From NCBI GenBank assembly GCA_949316235.1, contig OX438748.1:33722836-33786835 (forward strand): a DNA stretch of 64,000 nt, given 5' to 3'. The first letter of the stretch is position 1. Each line of letters begins with the position of its first letter. Positions 25,101 through 40,100 of the stretch are shown one piece after another. The position numbers and the translations under genes are program-made. This DNA comes from Oegoconia quadripuncta (taxonomy: Eukaryota > Arthropoda > Insecta > Lepidoptera > Autostichidae). Under the pieces are notes generated by a model. That model did not search any database. It was not told the origin of the DNA and saw nothing but the letters and a program-made list of their open reading frames with translations.

Positions 25101-28100
25101 ATATAAATGAAAAACATCCACAACTCGGGAACACATGTCTGTATTTATCATACAAATATATGTCCCTAGCGAGATTCGAACCCGCGACTTTTTGGTATTT
25201 CAGTCGGAGTTTTTAACCACTACACCAAACAGGTCGTCAGAATAAATCTATGATTAATGTATATAAGGTTTAAAAAGGTTACTAAAGTATTCGTGTTTAG
25301 TAATACTTCAATGTAGCCAGCAATTATCGGTCTCCTCGTAGGACCTCAGACTCACCTCCCTCTGCTTCATCCCTCCCCCGCAAGTCTTTGAACACTTCGT
25401 CCAATCCCCCGTATGCCATCGAACTGGGCAGTCCAGGACATTGCAGTACTGTCTGTCAGGCGGTGGTGGTTGGGGACACATACTGTTTGGCACGACCACT
25501 GTGTTGGTGCCACCTCGGGTGACCTGTGTGAGATAGGATTGTGAGAATCGAGGAATTTTGATACGTAAACAAACCAATATCAAGTGAAATTACAGGCTTA
25601 TGAGGCAGCCTATTTAGCTCCGAGCGCTAACCCTAAGGTGGTGTTACCCTGACTTGCCAAAGCCTCTGTAAATATCTCTGAAAGCTTACTAATGCTAATA
25701 TTTATTCGCTTTTGCATATAGGTATTGATGCAGGATGTGAAAGGGGTTATAATGGACTAGTCAGGTTCAAAAGTGCAGTCAGAATCCAAGTTTTTGATTC
25801 CTGAGCAGATGAACGTAGGTAATACTTAAGAATGGTATTCGGTATTTGTCTTAAATACAAAGTTTTCCGAAAAACTTCGTATATAGCTGCACACTTGAAC
25901 CTGAGATAGAGAACTTCGGGGATAAGAGAACGGAACCCTATTGACATCAGTTGCTTTGGCGGTTGGACAGAATGGCTTAGAATATCCACAACACATGGAT
26001 GGAAACCCTCCCCGCGCGGATAACCCGAAACATAGAAAGGCGGCTGTGGAAAGATGTGATCGCAAGAGATCTTACGACTCTTCCATTAAGTATTAACTTA
26101 CCTCGTGTATGCAAGTGACTTCTCTTGTCTGGATCCCAATACCACATGACTTGGTGCACTGTGAAAATTCTGTGTAGTTCCACCTGTCAGAATAACATGA
26201 CGAATATTATTTATATATCATCTTCATTACAAAATATCAGCAGCCTTGTCTCTACGCTATACAGCTTCCTCTCACTACGAGAGGGTACAAAACCACCAAT
26301 CGGGTTCAATGAAGATTTGTAAAGTGTCTCTCGCATGTAATATTATTTCGTGAGAACTGTGACATCTCCAATGAAAAGTCATTTTACCCCACTGAAGAGA
26401 GGGTTATGTTTATTATTTGCCCCGTATAGTAGAGTGCCCAAAATAGGATTCTTTGAGCGAGTTAAGTGCTGACTCTTGACTTGCTAAAGACGTCGACTAG
26501 TCACATGTCTATTTCTTACTTGTTTATAAATATAGTTCATTTTAACCCAACTGGAGAGAGGGTTATGTTTTTCTTGCGTATCTACGAGTATGTATGTACT
26601 TTATTCCCTCGTTAGCTGGACGGATTTTAATTAATACGATAACGATAGATTCGTCGTGACAGTCCTGACATAGGATAGGTTACGTTATAAAAGGTAGACC
26701 ACAGCAGCCTTAAAAGTTAAAATTTTCAAAAAAAAAAAATGTTCTAGGATTACAATATGGGTAACATCGGAAAGGGCTCATCATGAGGATTCAGAAAATG
26801 TATATTACAAGTGAGACATATTTATGCAGCGGACCTGTAGAGAGCTTTTCCATCTTTTTAGTTGTCATTTTTTTTATTAGCTTTGTATTTATCCGTAGAC
26901 CGAAAATATTACTGCGGATCGGAAACACAAAAAAAATCTTTTCAATCGAGATGTGTGAGTTCTCATGACAAACTTCGCTTGTCAAATACATCTCTAGAAT
27001 CCGAAAATCTCCCAGATCAGTCGCCATCTGACAGTTTGAGCAGTTAAGCAACGTATAACATTGTTAGTTTTTAAATAGGTAATCGTGACATTTTCATACG
27101 AGTGTCTCTATGTTTTTGAGAAGGCAGTTGCGACGCCAGCGTGTACCGGCAGAACGTAAAGTTGTTGATTCTGATACTTCTGAAGAGTCTTTGCAATACC
27201 TTGGTGGGCAAGGATGATCGTTGCAGGTCCTGACTCGATTTTCAGGCTTAGTCAGGGGGTCGCACATGTAAGGTGATGCATTCTTGCCGTCCTCGTCTCT
27301 CACGCATTGAATTATCAGCTCCTGAATAAGACAAACATACTTTATTAATAGCCTAATTTACATTACGAATGTAGTGGCATAAAACATTAATTTCACCTAT
27401 AATTTCACGTGTAAACGTCAAGTATCACAATGCATGCATTAATTTTATGACATGAATTAGTTTCGTACCATACGCAATTTTTTGATAAAACTAGTGTCAT
27501 GCAACTAATTTCATCGTGTAAACGCGACGCGAAACTAATGCCACGAAAGCGCCTGCGCGGTGCGACGTGTGTGTTTTTGTTGCGGTGCAGGTTATACATA
27601 CTATGTAGGGCGTCCCACGGCTATGTCACAAAAGGGATCTTAAACATTGTAGATACAAAATTTTACTGAAAGAAGACTTTGAAGTTTTCAAATGAAGTCT
27701 TCGTCTTCGTATTACGTACCTAAGTGAAATGGAACGTATTGGCATAGGTAGTTTAATTTTTTTTTTTCAAAACTATCATCTAATAAAGCGTTAATTGTGT
27801 CATTTGACGGTTGCGTTTATAGCCTTATTCCACATAATTACATAATTAAATTAAATATATAAAGAAAACTTGGACAAAATATGTGTTGCAAATAAAATTC
27901 GCATGATAGGAACTCTATGAATCTCATCAGTCGTATATCAAACTGCAACTGGCGCGTGCGTTTTTGAAAAAAACACAAACTAGACTACATATGCCTATAA
28001 CTTCTATTTCACTTACCTACGGTAAAAATAATTTTATAGTTTTGCAGTACTTTTGTAGGAGTTTCTATGATATTTTTACAAACGCTACTGCTACTCTTAA

Positions 28101-31100
28101 GTTTGTCGAATACTATGCGTAATTTAGTCGACGCTATTTAGCTTTGATAATTTCCTTTTCAATTTCTGAACACCGTGAGTTATCGTTTGGAGTCGACGCC
28201 TTCTTCATATGAGTCGTTTCACATGTCTTCAAACACCGTAAATACCTACAAAGTTAATGTGGTTGTGGTCAAAGCTTGTACACAACCTTGAGCCTTGGTC
28301 TCTGAAGGACTTTGCTATCGCGTGTCATTTTTTAGAGCACGTCGAAGCGACTAAAGTTTAAGTTGTTTGCGTGACTTGGTCAAACTTTAATTTTGCGTTC
28401 CACGACGGAACGGAATAATATGTATACCTGAAACAATAACTATTGGAAACGTGGTGGTTGTGGCTGGCCACTATATATTATATACTTTTCTCCCTATTTA
28501 TCTGTGTCTTCCTACTTTTTTTTTATATTATAATATATATTTTATTTTTTTATTATATTGCTAACCTTCAAAGTATGTGTTTCATTGCTAATAATAACCT
28601 TAAATTGAAAATTAAACAAAGTCCAAAAAAAATATAATATAATGTCATCCAGATGAGCCAAATCAATTGTATTAAAAGCTAAATATTATCTAAATTGCTT
28701 AAAAGAATATCCATCAAACATGGCTAAGAATCTATCCCGGAGTTTAATCTTAAATATATATAAAAAAAATAGAAAATTCCCGAACGATTTTTCGATAAAA
28801 AAATTAGTTAAACGTTAGATGTCTTTGAAACGGCTTAAACTGTGCCCTTTACCCTTCAATATAAAAAAAAGAATCGGTCGTTAAATAGAAAATATGAAAT
28901 TGAAATTCAACGAAAGAACTAGATTCGATTTTCAAATGTCTGTATTTACTCAATCACATCTCATTGCACTAGAAGGTCATTGTCGTTGCCCTCCCCCTCT
29001 ACCCCCCGCTCCCCTCCCACTACAGTACACCAGCCAGTCAGTACAGTATTCTATTTACTTGACGCAGGACGTATTTGTGTGAATCATAAATTTCATTTTA
29101 GTTTGCAGAACACCCAGATTCACATTACAATAGATTTATGTAAGTGTTTTCTTTTATTTTACATATTAGAATTCAAAAGAGCTCCTTTATGAAAATGAGA
29201 GGTAATATTTACATACCTGCTTACATAGCGTTAAAAGCATATTATCGGCTTTGGGCCCGATTTACGCGTGCTTGAGATATAGACCATGATAGGTGTGTCA
29301 CTGTTGCACTCGTTATTAGGTGTGAAAGTGACAGATATATGAATATCAATAGATTCGAGTCCTAGGGTGGTAAAATATATTTCGTATAAATAATGTTGGT
29401 TGGTTGGTGGTAGGGCATTTTAAATGTCCGCCTGACTAGCTACCACCATCTTATCTAAATCTGCCGCCAAGCAGCAATGTTAATAGCATTGTTGTGTTCC
29501 GATTGTCAGAGATAAGATAGTCAGTTCCCCAAATATTTGGGTTTCCGGGTCAGTACGCCTCCACCTTCGGCCTCATCTTCACTTAACATCAGGTGTTATT
29601 GAGGTCAAGTGCTAACCCGTTGTGCATAAAAAAAAATGTATTTTTCATTTCTCATGCTCTAAAAGTCTCATTATATCTTTTTGTAGGCTGACTAAACTGT
29701 ATCTTTTTATCCCTAGTTATAGAAGGTTTTCTTTTTAACTTTCTTTAGAAAACGCCACAAACCGTAACTCACTACGTTTTTAGGGTTCCGTAGTAAACAA
29801 GGAACCCATTTCGCCATGTCTCTCTGTCTGATCGAGGCTTAGCTCAGAACGTCTTAGTATTAGACAGTTGTTGTTTGGCATAGTTATACATATTAATCAC
29901 GCCGATAAAGTAGTAAAATAAAATCTTAAAAAATATTTCTTTAAAGGTATACCCCCTACACTAAAGTGAGCATGAATTTCCTAATATTTTTGTACCCTAT
30001 CGTGTGGTATGTCGTTGGATAGGACGTTTAAAAAGATTATAGGTTATCTTAAGCCCGTATTAATAAACCAATATCAATACAAGTCTTGAGGCTGCATCAC
30101 CCGAGATGCGTCTTAAGAAGTTGACGCTATCTCAAGCTCCGTGCTAATTTATAAACCAGTTTTGAGGTCTACTCTCAGCGGCGAATGAATGATAGTCTTG
30201 AGTTTCGTTTATTAATTCGTGAAACTAGGCGCACCTTTCAAGTGAGTACTGCTTGAGCATGCACGTGCTATTCAGGTCTCAAGTTAGGTTTATTCATCAA
30301 CATCACTTGAGACCGATCACAAGACTATTATCAATCTTGAGGATGGTTTATTAATATTGGCCTTAGTGTGCCCGCCCACGACCGACTTTTGTAGGACCGA
30401 TAATCGGCCGATTTTTTCGTCAATACTTTTATCACCGATATTGTGACCGATTTTTTGTAGGACGTAGCGTTGAAACATTGTAATCAGTACGTTCCATTTT
30501 GCTCCTACAAAAAATCAGTCACCGATTGTCGGCCGTGGGCGGAAAGCCTAAGTGTACCCGCCCACGACCGACTTTTGTAGGACCGATAATCGGGCGGATT
30601 TTTTCCTCAATACTTTTATCATCGATATTGTGATCGATTTTTTGTAGGATGTGGGCGTTAGAACATTGCAATCAGTACGTGCCATTTTTTTCTCCTACAA
30701 AAAATTAGTCACCGATTGTCGGTCGTGGGTAGGGCAAACTAAAACAGTTTTACGATTTAGGGATCCGCTTAAGACATATTAAACTTTAAAATGTTAATAT
30801 GCTTAGGAATGCCACTCGTTTTTAACACAAAATGGACTTACCTGTACACCGCTAAGGCAGGAAGCACTGCAGCTAGTATACCCTTTCTCCTTCCATGAAT
30901 AGGACTTTCCTGGTGACCCAGGTGCGACTCTGATGTTGCTCGAAGTGCCGAAAGTCAATGACCTGCTGAATAGAATACTTAGATTTAGTTGGTACAGACT
31001 GCAACATAATCATGTTCATTGAAGACGTTACCGACAGATTTGTATATAATAATTTGGACCGATAAAAATTGTATTTATTATTAGTATTTAGGTTATATTT

Positions 31101-34100
31101 TATTATTATCTATTGATATAGTGTTCTGTTGCCTGGAAGAAGTCCCTCTATGGGATAGTCCGTCATTGTACTCAAACTCTGTATCTATGTAAAATTTATG
31201 TATTGTCTGCATTGGCAAAATAACCGACTTTGCAGTTAATCATTAAAATATATATATATATATATAATTAAATCTCGTAAATTATCATTTCCAAACTATT
31301 CAGGCTATAATACTATAAATGTAAAAGTATGTTTATTTGTTTTTCACGTCGCTATAGAGCATCAGAGTTAACAATAATTGAAGTTATAGATTAGTATACC
31401 ATACTAACAGGTTACATCCGTGAAATAAACCTTGTATTAATAATTATATAATAATTAATAATAAACCTTTGACTGTATTAAAACGGTATTTGTGAACCGC
31501 TTTCAATAATTATTTCGTTTGATAGGGTTTACTACTAGAGTGGCCTCATATAAGTTTAGAATTTGCAGTGTCCTAACAGGATTTCATGTTTGTACAACTT
31601 TATTATGAAAGACCTAATGTTAACACATGAATAAATTAATATAAATTTAGTTAGGATCTGATCATGCACACACTTATTTTGCTAATTTAGGACCGGTCAA
31701 TTACTTTTAGGCAGCGTTTCATTACATACGGTACAGAAAGTAAGTTGATATTATCACAGAGAACTTCACTAGAGGTCGTGTCGTTAGACGCATCACAACT
31801 GTCACTTTTTTTACGCACAAGGAATTAGCACATGACCTCAATCACACCTGATGTTAAATGAAGATGAGGCTGAAAGCCGAGAACTTGCTACTAAAAATTG
31901 AATATAAGTAAAGTTGCAGTGTTTAAATGGTGCTTTATTTTTGTCGTCGACACAGCTCATAGATGCTTACTTAACTTGTAATTTACTGTATTGAATAATG
32001 CTGTCAAATAGTTGAGGTATGAATGAGGGAGGCGGGGTACCGTATTCCGATAAGCTGAAGTCAATAACTGATTGAAAATTTTGGCCTCCTCGTCTGCCTT
32101 TTTTTTAATGCACTACGGGTTCGTACTTGACCTCAATCACAACTGATGTTAAGTGAAGATGAGGTCAAAGATGGAAACGTACTGACCCAGAAACCTCAAC
32201 ACATTTGGGGGACTGGCTATTTTATCTCTGACAACCGGAACACAACAATGCTATCAACATTGCTGTTTGGGAGCAGACTAAAATAAGATGGTTGTGGGTA
32301 GAAAGGTGGGCATTTAAAATGTTTAACCCTCTCGCAGAAGACCGACGTCTGAGTAGTGGCATTTTGCCACTGCGCTTCGTCCGGTGAGCGAGGGCGCCGG
32401 AGGCCCACCTTCCAGTCTCTCTCCAGAATGGTAGCGGTATTTAAAGAGTTAGTACCCCAGGAGGGTACCAGCACTATTAGTGCTGGAGAATCCCTCATCG
32501 CTCAGGCTGCCCTACTTATTCTGGGGTGGACACCTTCCTCAAAGGCCGGCAACGCATCTGTGACCCTTTTGGTGTTGCGGGTGTCCATGGGCGGCGGTGA
32601 TTGCTTTCCATCAGGTGACCCGCAGGTTCGTTTGCCGCCCTCTCATATAAAAAAAAAAAAAAAAAAACATGTACCCCGCTGAGGACCGAACACGCGACCT
32701 CCGATTCGTAAACTCTATATTGTTAATATTGAGCCACGGAGGCGGTTAAACCGTCACTTATGCCGATTAAAATATTGAAAAGTAAGACTAACGTAGTTGC
32801 GTGTCGCTCTGACATGCGTCACCATAAGGGAACCGCCTTAATAAAAAAAAGATACTTTTATCTAATTCCACTTTATAAACACTGATACGTACCTATTCCA
32901 TCGCATCTTATCAGACCTTATCACATGATTAGTGTACAAATTTGTCCACATTCACTATCTAATAGTTGGAAGTGACTGTGAGACTAAATTCTATAATTAT
33001 GTCCCTAGATGTGAACATGAGTGAACCAGAAGAATTCGACTGTTTAGAACTTCATAGCTGCATTAAAGAAGTGGCCAAAATAAAAGGCATTGACGACTTC
33101 GAGTATCACGTCGATTACATTTACGGAAAAGGTGACAATTACATTGCTAATATCTTCAGAGTGTTGGTTAAAAGAACTGGATGTGACAATGATAATGTCA
33201 GTGTTATTGTGAAAACACTAGTGAATACTACAAGACAAGTGTTGTTCAATGAGTTACATAAGCGTGAAGTTACAGCTTACAGTAACGTTATGCCTAAATA
33301 TAAACAAATACAATCAGAACTAAAAGAATTAGATAGAGTAATCTTACCTGAATGTCTATTCTCGTGTACGGATAAAGGTAATGAAATTATAATTCTAGAA
33401 GATTTATTAATCAACGGTTTCGAAATGGACGATAAACTATCAAAGCATGAGAATCTGTCTTACGACCAAGTGAGCTTGGTTATTGCAGAGCTTGCAAAAT
33501 TTCACGGTCTATCTTTTGCATTTGAAAATAAACACGCTGATACATTTATAAAACTCAAAGAGGATTTTAAAGATATTATATTTCAAGACAGTTTTCTTAA
33601 CAAGAGTAAGCTGAGGACTTATTTTGCGGACTCGTTTAACATGTCGGTGAATGTAGTGACTGATCCAAACGCGAAGAAGAAGTTACAAAGAGTGGAACAA
33701 AAGTTGTTACAAATAATGAGAACTTATTTACAACCTAGGAAATACAATGTTTTGTGTCACGGAGACTGTTGGATTAATAACGTATTATTTAAATACGAGG
33801 TAAGAATAAAATTTTTATTTTTAGTGTACAGAAAGAAAGAAAGAAAAACATTTATTCAGCTTACAATGGGCATGTACATTTTTTTGAGAAATTAAAACTA
33901 AAACATAATAATGCAAGCTGACATAGGTTCCAGCTCAGCATAATGCTGTGGCAAGAACCATATAGTACCGAGTATATTAATTCTGTGCCACAGCGCTGAT
34001 TTTCAGCTGGCACCTTTGTGGGAGGTTAGGCGCTCATAGAATAATTAAAAAAAAAACAAAGAAATAAAATAATCGACTCCAATATTGTACATAATTAACT

Positions 34101-37100
34101 TATTCCAGAAAACAGACAGACAGACATAAAATAAATTACACATTACAGCTACCTAATAAAGGTATACAAACAGCTATAATTTAACAGGGGGCGCAATACC
34201 ATCATTAACTAATATTATGTGAGGTACTTAGTTACACCGTCAAGTTGCCGTCGCAGTGGTTTTTAGACGATCTGTTTGGTGTAGTGGTTAGAAATCCCGC
34301 TAGGGGCATATGTTTGTATGCCTCTATACAGACATATGTTTCCGAATTATGGATGTTTTTCATTTATACATGTATTTACTTACAAAAAAAAATGTATTTG
34401 TGTAATTTATAATAAATAAATAAATATCCTTGGACATACACACAGCGCCATCTAGTTCCACTTTAAACAACTATAGGCTTGTGTTGTGGATACCAGATGG
34501 TTGATATACTACATAAATACATTTTTTTTTTGTAAATAAATACTTATTATAAATGAAAACATCCATAACTCGGGTACACATGTCCGTAATCATCATACAA
34601 ACATATGCCCCTAGCGGGATTCGAACCAGCGACCTTTTGGTATAGCAGCAGAATTTCTAACCACTACACCCAACAGGTCGTCATTTATACATTTATAAAC
34701 CATCTGGTATCCATAACACAAGCCTAGACGCTTACTGTGGACCTAGATGGCGCTGTGTGTATGTGCAAAGATATTTATTTATTATTTGAATACCATATTA
34801 TATTACATCATCTCTAATTTAATCAGCTTAGTAATTTTAATCACTTTGTTGTTCTGACTCCCACTTAGGTGGGTGAAGAAATAGTCTTGATTAATAATAT
34901 ATGCTTTCAAAAAGCTTAATATGGTCTGAGGCACCAAACCATACCAACGTGGTTGTTGAGGACTACGTGGTACGACGACCGATTACTTTTATCTTCGGTT
35001 CCAATTTCACTGTATTCATTTATACATGTATCTGTGCATCGCTAAATGGGTCAAATAAAGGATCCTTAGTGTGCCCGCTCACGACCGACGTTTTGTAGGA
35101 TCGATAATCGGCCCATTTTTTCGTCAATACTTATATCACCGATATTGAGACCGATTTTTTGTAGGATGTGGGCCTTGAAATATTGCAATCAGTACATTCC
35201 ATTTTTCTCCTACAAAAATTTTTCTCCTAACGCCTTATTTTTACACTATGTACAACTGCGTTTTTTTTGAATTGGTATGCGTCAATATTGTTGGTAATCC
35301 AAAATAAAAATACGATTATGATAATTGGGGATGTGCCACAGTAGAATGTACCGAACGACCTATTTCTATCGAGAATTTTCCATCTCGTCTGCAGGGGCGC
35401 GTAAAATTTTTTCGCTTCAACGCCCACCCCGCTGTACTTATACTGAGTGTATAAGACATGAAATCTTATTAGAAAATCTTATTGGAATTTGTGAATTTTG
35501 TAAATAAATTGCGATGCTCGGTGTAATATTTACGTATATAGTAGTAGTAGTAGTAGTAGTCAATGTAGTGACGACCTGTTTGGTGTAGTGGTTAAAAATT
35601 CTGCTGCTATACCAAAAGTTGATATACAATAAACATAAATATTTATAAACATTTTAAACTGTCACACGACATGATTCTTTGCCTACTTGATGACGTAATA
35701 GTGTTAGTTGGTACGTTTCTACCTCTCTATAGACGTATAAATGAAGGGCATTGCTATAGCTTTTGAGAATTTTTATATCATAACAGACAAACAAACCCAC
35801 AAATAGACCGGGCGGAATGACAGTTGGAGGTGTCGAGAATTTCGAGTCTGAAAAAGATTGGACGGACAAATTGATAAAAATTGACAATATTGGAAATTCA
35901 CGAACAAATGCAATTACATGCGAGTAGTACCTAAGCAAATGCATATTTAACACCAACACTAGTTGCATACTGAAAAAGATTATTGTTTAGAGTCGACTAT
36001 TTAACAATTACAAAAAAATTATTCGCGAATTTGCACTGGCACGAAATATATGCAAACATCACCGGATCGATTTTTTTTTAGTATTTACATCAAATTGAAA
36101 CGGTTTGCATACAAAAAAAAATATAAAATTGTTTACTTTTTAAAATCAAATTTCAAGTGCGTTGCACAGGGATGAAAATTAAAATTTTGATATTGCTTAC
36201 TAATCTCATTGTTTAAGGCCCGTATTAATAAATTAATCTCGAGATTGAGCTGACCTTAGTTGATGCTGGAGAATCTATTGCAAATTAAAACAATATAACA
36301 AAATAATATTGAGACAGACGCAATCTCAATCTCAACATCAATTTAATCATAGGGCCCTAAGACGTTCTCGCAAATTTGCATACTGTAAAAAATTGTACAC
36401 CTCGAATATAACAGTCTAAGAAGCGTGGCGGGTCTCTGGACAAGAAGGGTTTCAATTGTCGAAACATATTTACAAATTGTAACAGAATAACCTTTGATTA
36501 CAGGAAAACAAGCAACCACAATTGTGCTTCGTGGACTACCAAGCAATGCGCTACGCGAGTCCAGTCACCGACATCATTTCCTTCTTATTTATTTGCACAG
36601 ATTCAGTCTTCAGGTTGCAACATTTCAAAGACTTACAAAACATTTATTACGAGAGTCTAAAATCATTTCTGAATCTCTACAACATTGACGTGGCAAATAT
36701 TTATCCGAGGACAGAATTCGAAAGTGATATTGAAGATTATTTGCCGTATGGACTGTTACTAGCTCTTTTAGAATTAAGAATAGTCACTACGACTCCTGAA
36801 GATGATGCCATAATGAAAGGTTCCAACATTGTGCCAGGCTCAGACACCTCTGTGGTGCCAGGTGAAATCAATTTGTTTAAAATTAGAGTCGACGATGTTG
36901 TACAAGAAGCTGTTGAAAGCGGGACATTAGATAAAATTGTTACAATAATAAATGGCTGAATCCAAATAAATAACAAAAAAAAATCTTTTATTTGACACAC
37001 GAGCATGTAACAGATCAGTAGCAGCCCTAACTCCTTTTTTTAACAGGGGGGAAATCTTTAAAAGTTACCCAGACTCCTGAGGGAGAGTCTGGATAATGTG

Positions 37101-40100
37101 GAAGTTTCACCCACTAAAACCCCACTGGTGGTCCTTCTCAGCGCTTGTCGGGGAACACCGGGAACTCAAAGGAACCATTACCGGTGCTCCCCTAGCGCTC
37201 CGCTTAAGCCCCCCCCCCCCGGGCTGGCCAAGTAGCCGAGCCGCACTCGCCGATGTCGGCTGCAGCGGGACGAGACCACGTCGTACCACCGCTGCCATCC
37301 ATTGAGCCGCCACCACTGGTGAAAGGACGGCCAGAGCCCTCACTCTGACCGCCCACGACCCTGGGAGCCCCTGCTCAGGGGCATAGTCGTGACGCATCGG
37401 GAGGACTCTTTGGTCTAACTCCGAAACTAGGGCAACCTGTATTACAGGAATCAGTAAAATTTACACTAATTTCGGTAGGAGACATCCCAGATAAATCTAA
37501 AAGTGGTCTGTTACTTTAGAGTAACCTTAGGGTCCCTATTACAGCATGTTACTCAAGCAGAGATCTCCGCTTGAGGACAGTCTATGCTCAAGCGCAGATC
37601 TACGCTTGAGTAATATTTTGAAATATGGGCCTTGAACTTTAAACTGGAGTGCATTGCATGATCAGACGACTGAACACTACCTTTAAAGAATAATTCTTGA
37701 AACAACATCTACGGTTCTCCTTTCGATGTACAGCACTTTTGAAATATAAATTTACTGTCTAGATAGCTTAATCAGGATACAGAAGATCTTGCAATCTGCA
37801 GTGGTATACCAACAATTTTGGGTGACATTGGTAGCACTTGGTAAATGACAGATGAACACGCAAGAAACTTACTACCGAGTGCTTTTTCTGTGCAATTTAT
37901 CAACGCTCTGACGTATACAATATGATGCAAGGTTTTGTTCCTGACAAAACATTAAATTTTTCTGGTGAGCGATCGAAGTATATTAAATTAGTATTATTCT
38001 TGTAAGTTCACTAACCTATCACCGCCGCTGTAGGAAGGTACACTAGAATCGCCAAAGGACGTGCCGTATGCCATCGAGCAAGGTTCCATGACACATCTTT
38101 CAGTTTCTTCAGCAGGCTTCGGCCCCAAACATTTACTGTCGGGCAACTTTGCAATCGTTCGGCTGAATTCGAGAAATATTTTGCAATGGACTTCCTTTTT
38201 CCTCCATCCCTCGCCGCATGTGACACTACATGGACTCCAATCATCATCCTTGATGTAGCTATTAAAAAAACATAAGTTTAACTTTCATTGATATTTAAGT
38301 AATCTTTGATATCTATGCTAAAAGAGTCTATAGAAGAATCACACAATTATGTATCGATACATGCGAGGTGCTTGAGGGATACTACTATTCCTATCTCATC
38401 AATCTGGCTGGTTTATGTAGAAGTATGTGCACCAGTGTAATGTATTATGTTATCCACCAATTCTTTGTCTTCACCTGCAATCTTGAAAACGTCGTTTAGT
38501 ATATCAACCAGAGTGCTTACATTTGATTCACTCTGTGATTCATTTCCTTCAAACAAAATAATGTAGCTGTGTATGTGTGTGCCAGAAATGTTTAGTATTC
38601 ATAGAGTTTTGGAAAAGTGTTAGAAAGCAAAGAAAATAAATAAGAAATTGAGACAAACAGTGTGTAAGTGCCAGGAGATTAAAAAGTTTATGTGCAGTGC
38701 TTATAGAAAAAAGTATTTCTGGTGTAGAGTAAGTGAAAACAATGGTTTGTGATGAGCAGTGATCGAAGGGTCTGTTTTACTTGAAAGGTGCTTGCTTACA
38801 CTGACCACATCTCAACCGAATTACAAACTGTACAATGATAAATAACTTGCCACATAACCACTAAATAATATTGTGCCTTACGTACGAAGAACAATTTTCT
38901 AACAGTGAATTTTGCAGTTTGGAAACGGTCGTTTTGCGGTTTGTGTATTTACACTTAAAGGAGTTTGTGCAGATAAGTTTGGTAATTAACAGCAGGTCTG
39001 CAGTATATTTTGTTTATTGTTTGTATAGTGATCCACATATTTACAGTGAAACATTAAATTCACTAGCTAATAGGATATCCGGAAGGGAACGCATTCTGAC
39101 ATTCACTCAGGATTTGGAATCTAATTTAACGACCACTATAAAACGTATACTTTAAATTAAGAGCCGTTCAAAAATCGTCTTTAAATATAAGCATTACAGT
39201 GGACTTTACCGACAATTCTCAAACAGCCCTTGATATACAAAGCTAACAAACAAAAGAGCTAACAGCCATTGGAACGTGTCAGATGGAAGGGGTTGATGTC
39301 ATTCCTTGTAATAAAATGTGTGATGTTATTTTGAATTCCAAAAGTGAAATCTTAAAGTCGAGTTTCGCAGGTACAATACCTTACATACAACCAGCCACAC
39401 GCAAAGAATATTTTGTAATTGCTGAAAAGACAACAACAAAATACTCTGAGCTCTTGAAGGTCTGAATCAAGATCAAGGGCATCCATAAAGAGGTAAACCA
39501 AAACATAGTTAATAATTAAACTACTGCGACTTAACGTTGATCTCTCATATACTGGACGGATGTAGACCAATGCCACCCAATGCAGAGATCAAAGAAATAG
39601 AACATTTTTACTGTAGTTATTTTAATGACAGTTTTAACATAAAAGTTTGATGGTGGAATTTTTCTCTACGGATGCCCTTTACTGAGAATTATATATGTAT
39701 ATCCATTGAATTAAGTAAGAACATTTTTTAAATTTCCACAAAGAAGATACTGAAAACCTCTTATACTGTTTCGTTTTGCTAAAGATGGTAAATAAATATA
39801 GATAATACACATACCTAGCAACACATCACATAGGGTTAGAAAGGACATTCACAATTTTGGAAGAAATCAGTTGGATTTTGTGTGAAAAGAAATAAATTAA
39901 AGTTACATAGCTTGATATTTTAATGTAAATAATTTAAAATTTTAAAAGATATCGTGACAGAATCGTGGTACTAATTATAGTCACCTTTGACATTCGCTTA
40001 GAGGTATTACTAATAAACAAAATCTAAATTAAAATGAAAAAAATCATCAAAATTTTTAACCATACGACGTTGTATAGAAATCTCTCTTAGCTCCACTTGC

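Noticed and set aside
26783..27051. Three overlapping frames on both strands
   Set aside because: Low complexity and inverted-repeat symmetry explain them; no domain recognised.
32356..32682. 108-codon frame starting [13 protein letters not shown]
   Set aside because: The same frame appears antisense at 60,297-60,611; it belongs to a poly(A)-tailed repeat and ends in the encoded A-run.
32870..32960. TATA-like TTTATAAA and Inr-like motifs upstream of the kinase ATG
   Set aside because: AT-rich sequence gives such matches by chance and the spacing to any initiator is not convincing.
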